Part shown: positions 63,399 through 64,000 of the stretch, one piece after another
Layout of the letters: each line of letters begins with the position of its first letter
Numbering within the stretch: the first letter of the stretch is position 1
Origin: Heterorhizobium halophytocola
GTDB taxonomy: Bacteria > Pseudomonadota > Alphaproteobacteria > Rhizobiales > Rhizobiaceae
Direction of reading: 5' to 3'
Length of the DNA: 64,000 bases
NCBI RefSeq assembly: GCF_017873095.1
Contig: NZ_JAGGJU010000001.1
Span: forward strand, 62,001-126,000
Translations under genes and position numbers: made by a program
Notes under the pieces: generated by a model
What the model saw: only the letters and a program-made list of their open reading frames with translations
Database searches by the model: none
Told to the model about the DNA's origin: nothing

Positions 63399-64000
63399 AT
63401 GACTACTCTCTATTACCATCGCGGCGCCTGCTCCACCTCCAACCATTTCGCCCTGGAGGAAGCCGGCCTTCCTTATCAGGCAATCGAGGTTCATCTCGAT
63501 CGCCTCGACGATCCCCTGACGGTCAAGCTCCGGTCGCTGAACCCCATGGCCATGACACCGGTTCTGTTGCTGGAAGATGGAGGCATCCTCACGCAGAATG
63601 CAGCCACCCTCTCCTATATCGCCGACATGGCGCCGGAGCGGGAATTGATGCCACGCAGAGGCACGATCGAACGCGCGCGTGCAGAGAGTTGGCTCGCCTT
63701 CGTGGCCTCAGATCTGCATCCCACCCTGATTGAGTATATCTATCCCCGCACTGCAAAGACGAAAGAGGGCAGAGAGGTTGCGCGGGCGCTGTACGAGAAA
63801 CGGGTCGCGCGCCGGCTGAAGGTGCTCGAGGCGTGGCTGACAGACAAGCCCTTCATTCTCGGCGACCGCTTTTCGGTGATCGACGGCTATGCGCTGGTCG
63901 TGCTGAACTGGGCCGAACCGGCTGCGCTGTCACTAGAAGCCTATCCCAACATCCAGGCCTACATGACACGGATCGAGGCCCGCCCCGCCGTCCGCCGGGT
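63399..64000 (+). CDS. Glutathione S-transferase (beta-class-like), 3' end outside window
   Basis: Partial: 200 codons, ending at the window edge. TLYYHRGACSTSNHFALEEAGLPYQAIEV is the thioredoxin-like N-terminal domain with the GACS motif (Ser/Cys active-site region of beta-class GSTs), then NPMAMTPVLLLEDGGILTQNAATLSYIADMAPE (Pro-rich loop and SNAIL-like) and an all-helical C-terminal domain. ATG 63399 follows GAAAGGGC. Divergent from tetR, which likely represses it. The last residues of the C-terminal domain are missing from the window. Confidence 0.9.
   Translation, partial: MTTLYYHRGACSTSNHFALEEAGLPYQAIEVHLDRLDDPLTVKLRSLNPMAMTPVLLLEDGGILTQNAATLSYIADMAPERELMPRRGTIERARAESWLAFVASDLHPTLIEYIYPRTAKTKEGREVARALYEKRVARRLKVLEAWLTDKPFILGDRFSVIDGYALVVLNWAEPAALSLEAYPNIQAYMTRIEARPAVRR

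Overview
The window is GC-rich and almost fully coding. Gene content, the strong match of many genes to rhizobial families, and two types of rhizobial-looking intergenic repeats point to an alphaproteobacterium of the Rhizobiales, probably Rhizobiaceae. No rRNA, tRNA, CRISPR, transposase or prophage gene was seen. The assignment rests on recognition by eye, not on a search.

Layout. 1-7.6 kb: an M32 carboxypeptidase, then a small surface-polysaccharide group (two-domain alpha/beta hydrolase, Wzx-like flippase, TupA-like ATP-grasp protein, GumK-like glucuronosyltransferase). 7.7-9.8 kb: truncated hemoglobin, DUF423 membrane protein, a VOC protein, and a DUF2325 protein translationally coupled to a 76-residue unknown. 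9.9-12.1 kb: 4-hydroxybenzoate hydroxylase pobA and its divergent AraC-type regulator. 12.2-13.6 kb: a compact operon of a winged-helix regulator and three small membrane proteins. 13.7-30.7 kb: reductive pyrimidine catabolism (preT, preA, beta-ureidopropionase, dihydropyrimidinase), a RutR-like TetR regulator and a four-gene ABC importer, with a GGDEF/EAL protein, an EamA exporter and small genes in between. 30.9-36.9 kb: an RND efflux pair, its TetR repressor with three near-identical operators, and a RidA-family gene. 37-38 kb: a DNR/NnrR-like Crp/Fnr regulator with an anaerobox upstream. 38-54.3 kb, all on the minus strand: urea uptake (urtABCDE) and urease (ureDABC, ureEFG), interrupted by a depolymerase-like esterase, GFA and LprI-like proteins, DUF2459, a peroxiredoxin and a diguanylate cyclase. 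54.5-62.7 kb: heme oxygenase plus bacteriophytochrome, then an NCS1-transporter/histidine-kinase fusion with a LuxR-type response regulator and a small P-loop ATPase. 62.7-64 kb: a TetR regulator divergent from a glutathione S-transferase that runs off the window.

Common theme (inference): nitrogen salvage. Pyrimidine rings are imported, reduced and hydrolysed to ammonia, CO2 and beta-amino acids; urea is imported and hydrolysed by urease; the NCS1-type sensor kinase belongs to a fold that binds nucleobases, hydantoins or allantoin, so it may sense such compounds. Two diguanylate cyclase genes and a red-light receptor put lifestyle control beside these pathways.

Most notable non-coding signals: three paired, inverted, palindromic repeat elements (BIME-like), two of them between genes of one operon, whose small hairpin stems covary between copies; a triple operator of the RND repressor; a 16-bp palindrome upstream of urtA; and a diverged copy of a common rhizobial intergenic repeat carrying a 16-bp perfect stem.
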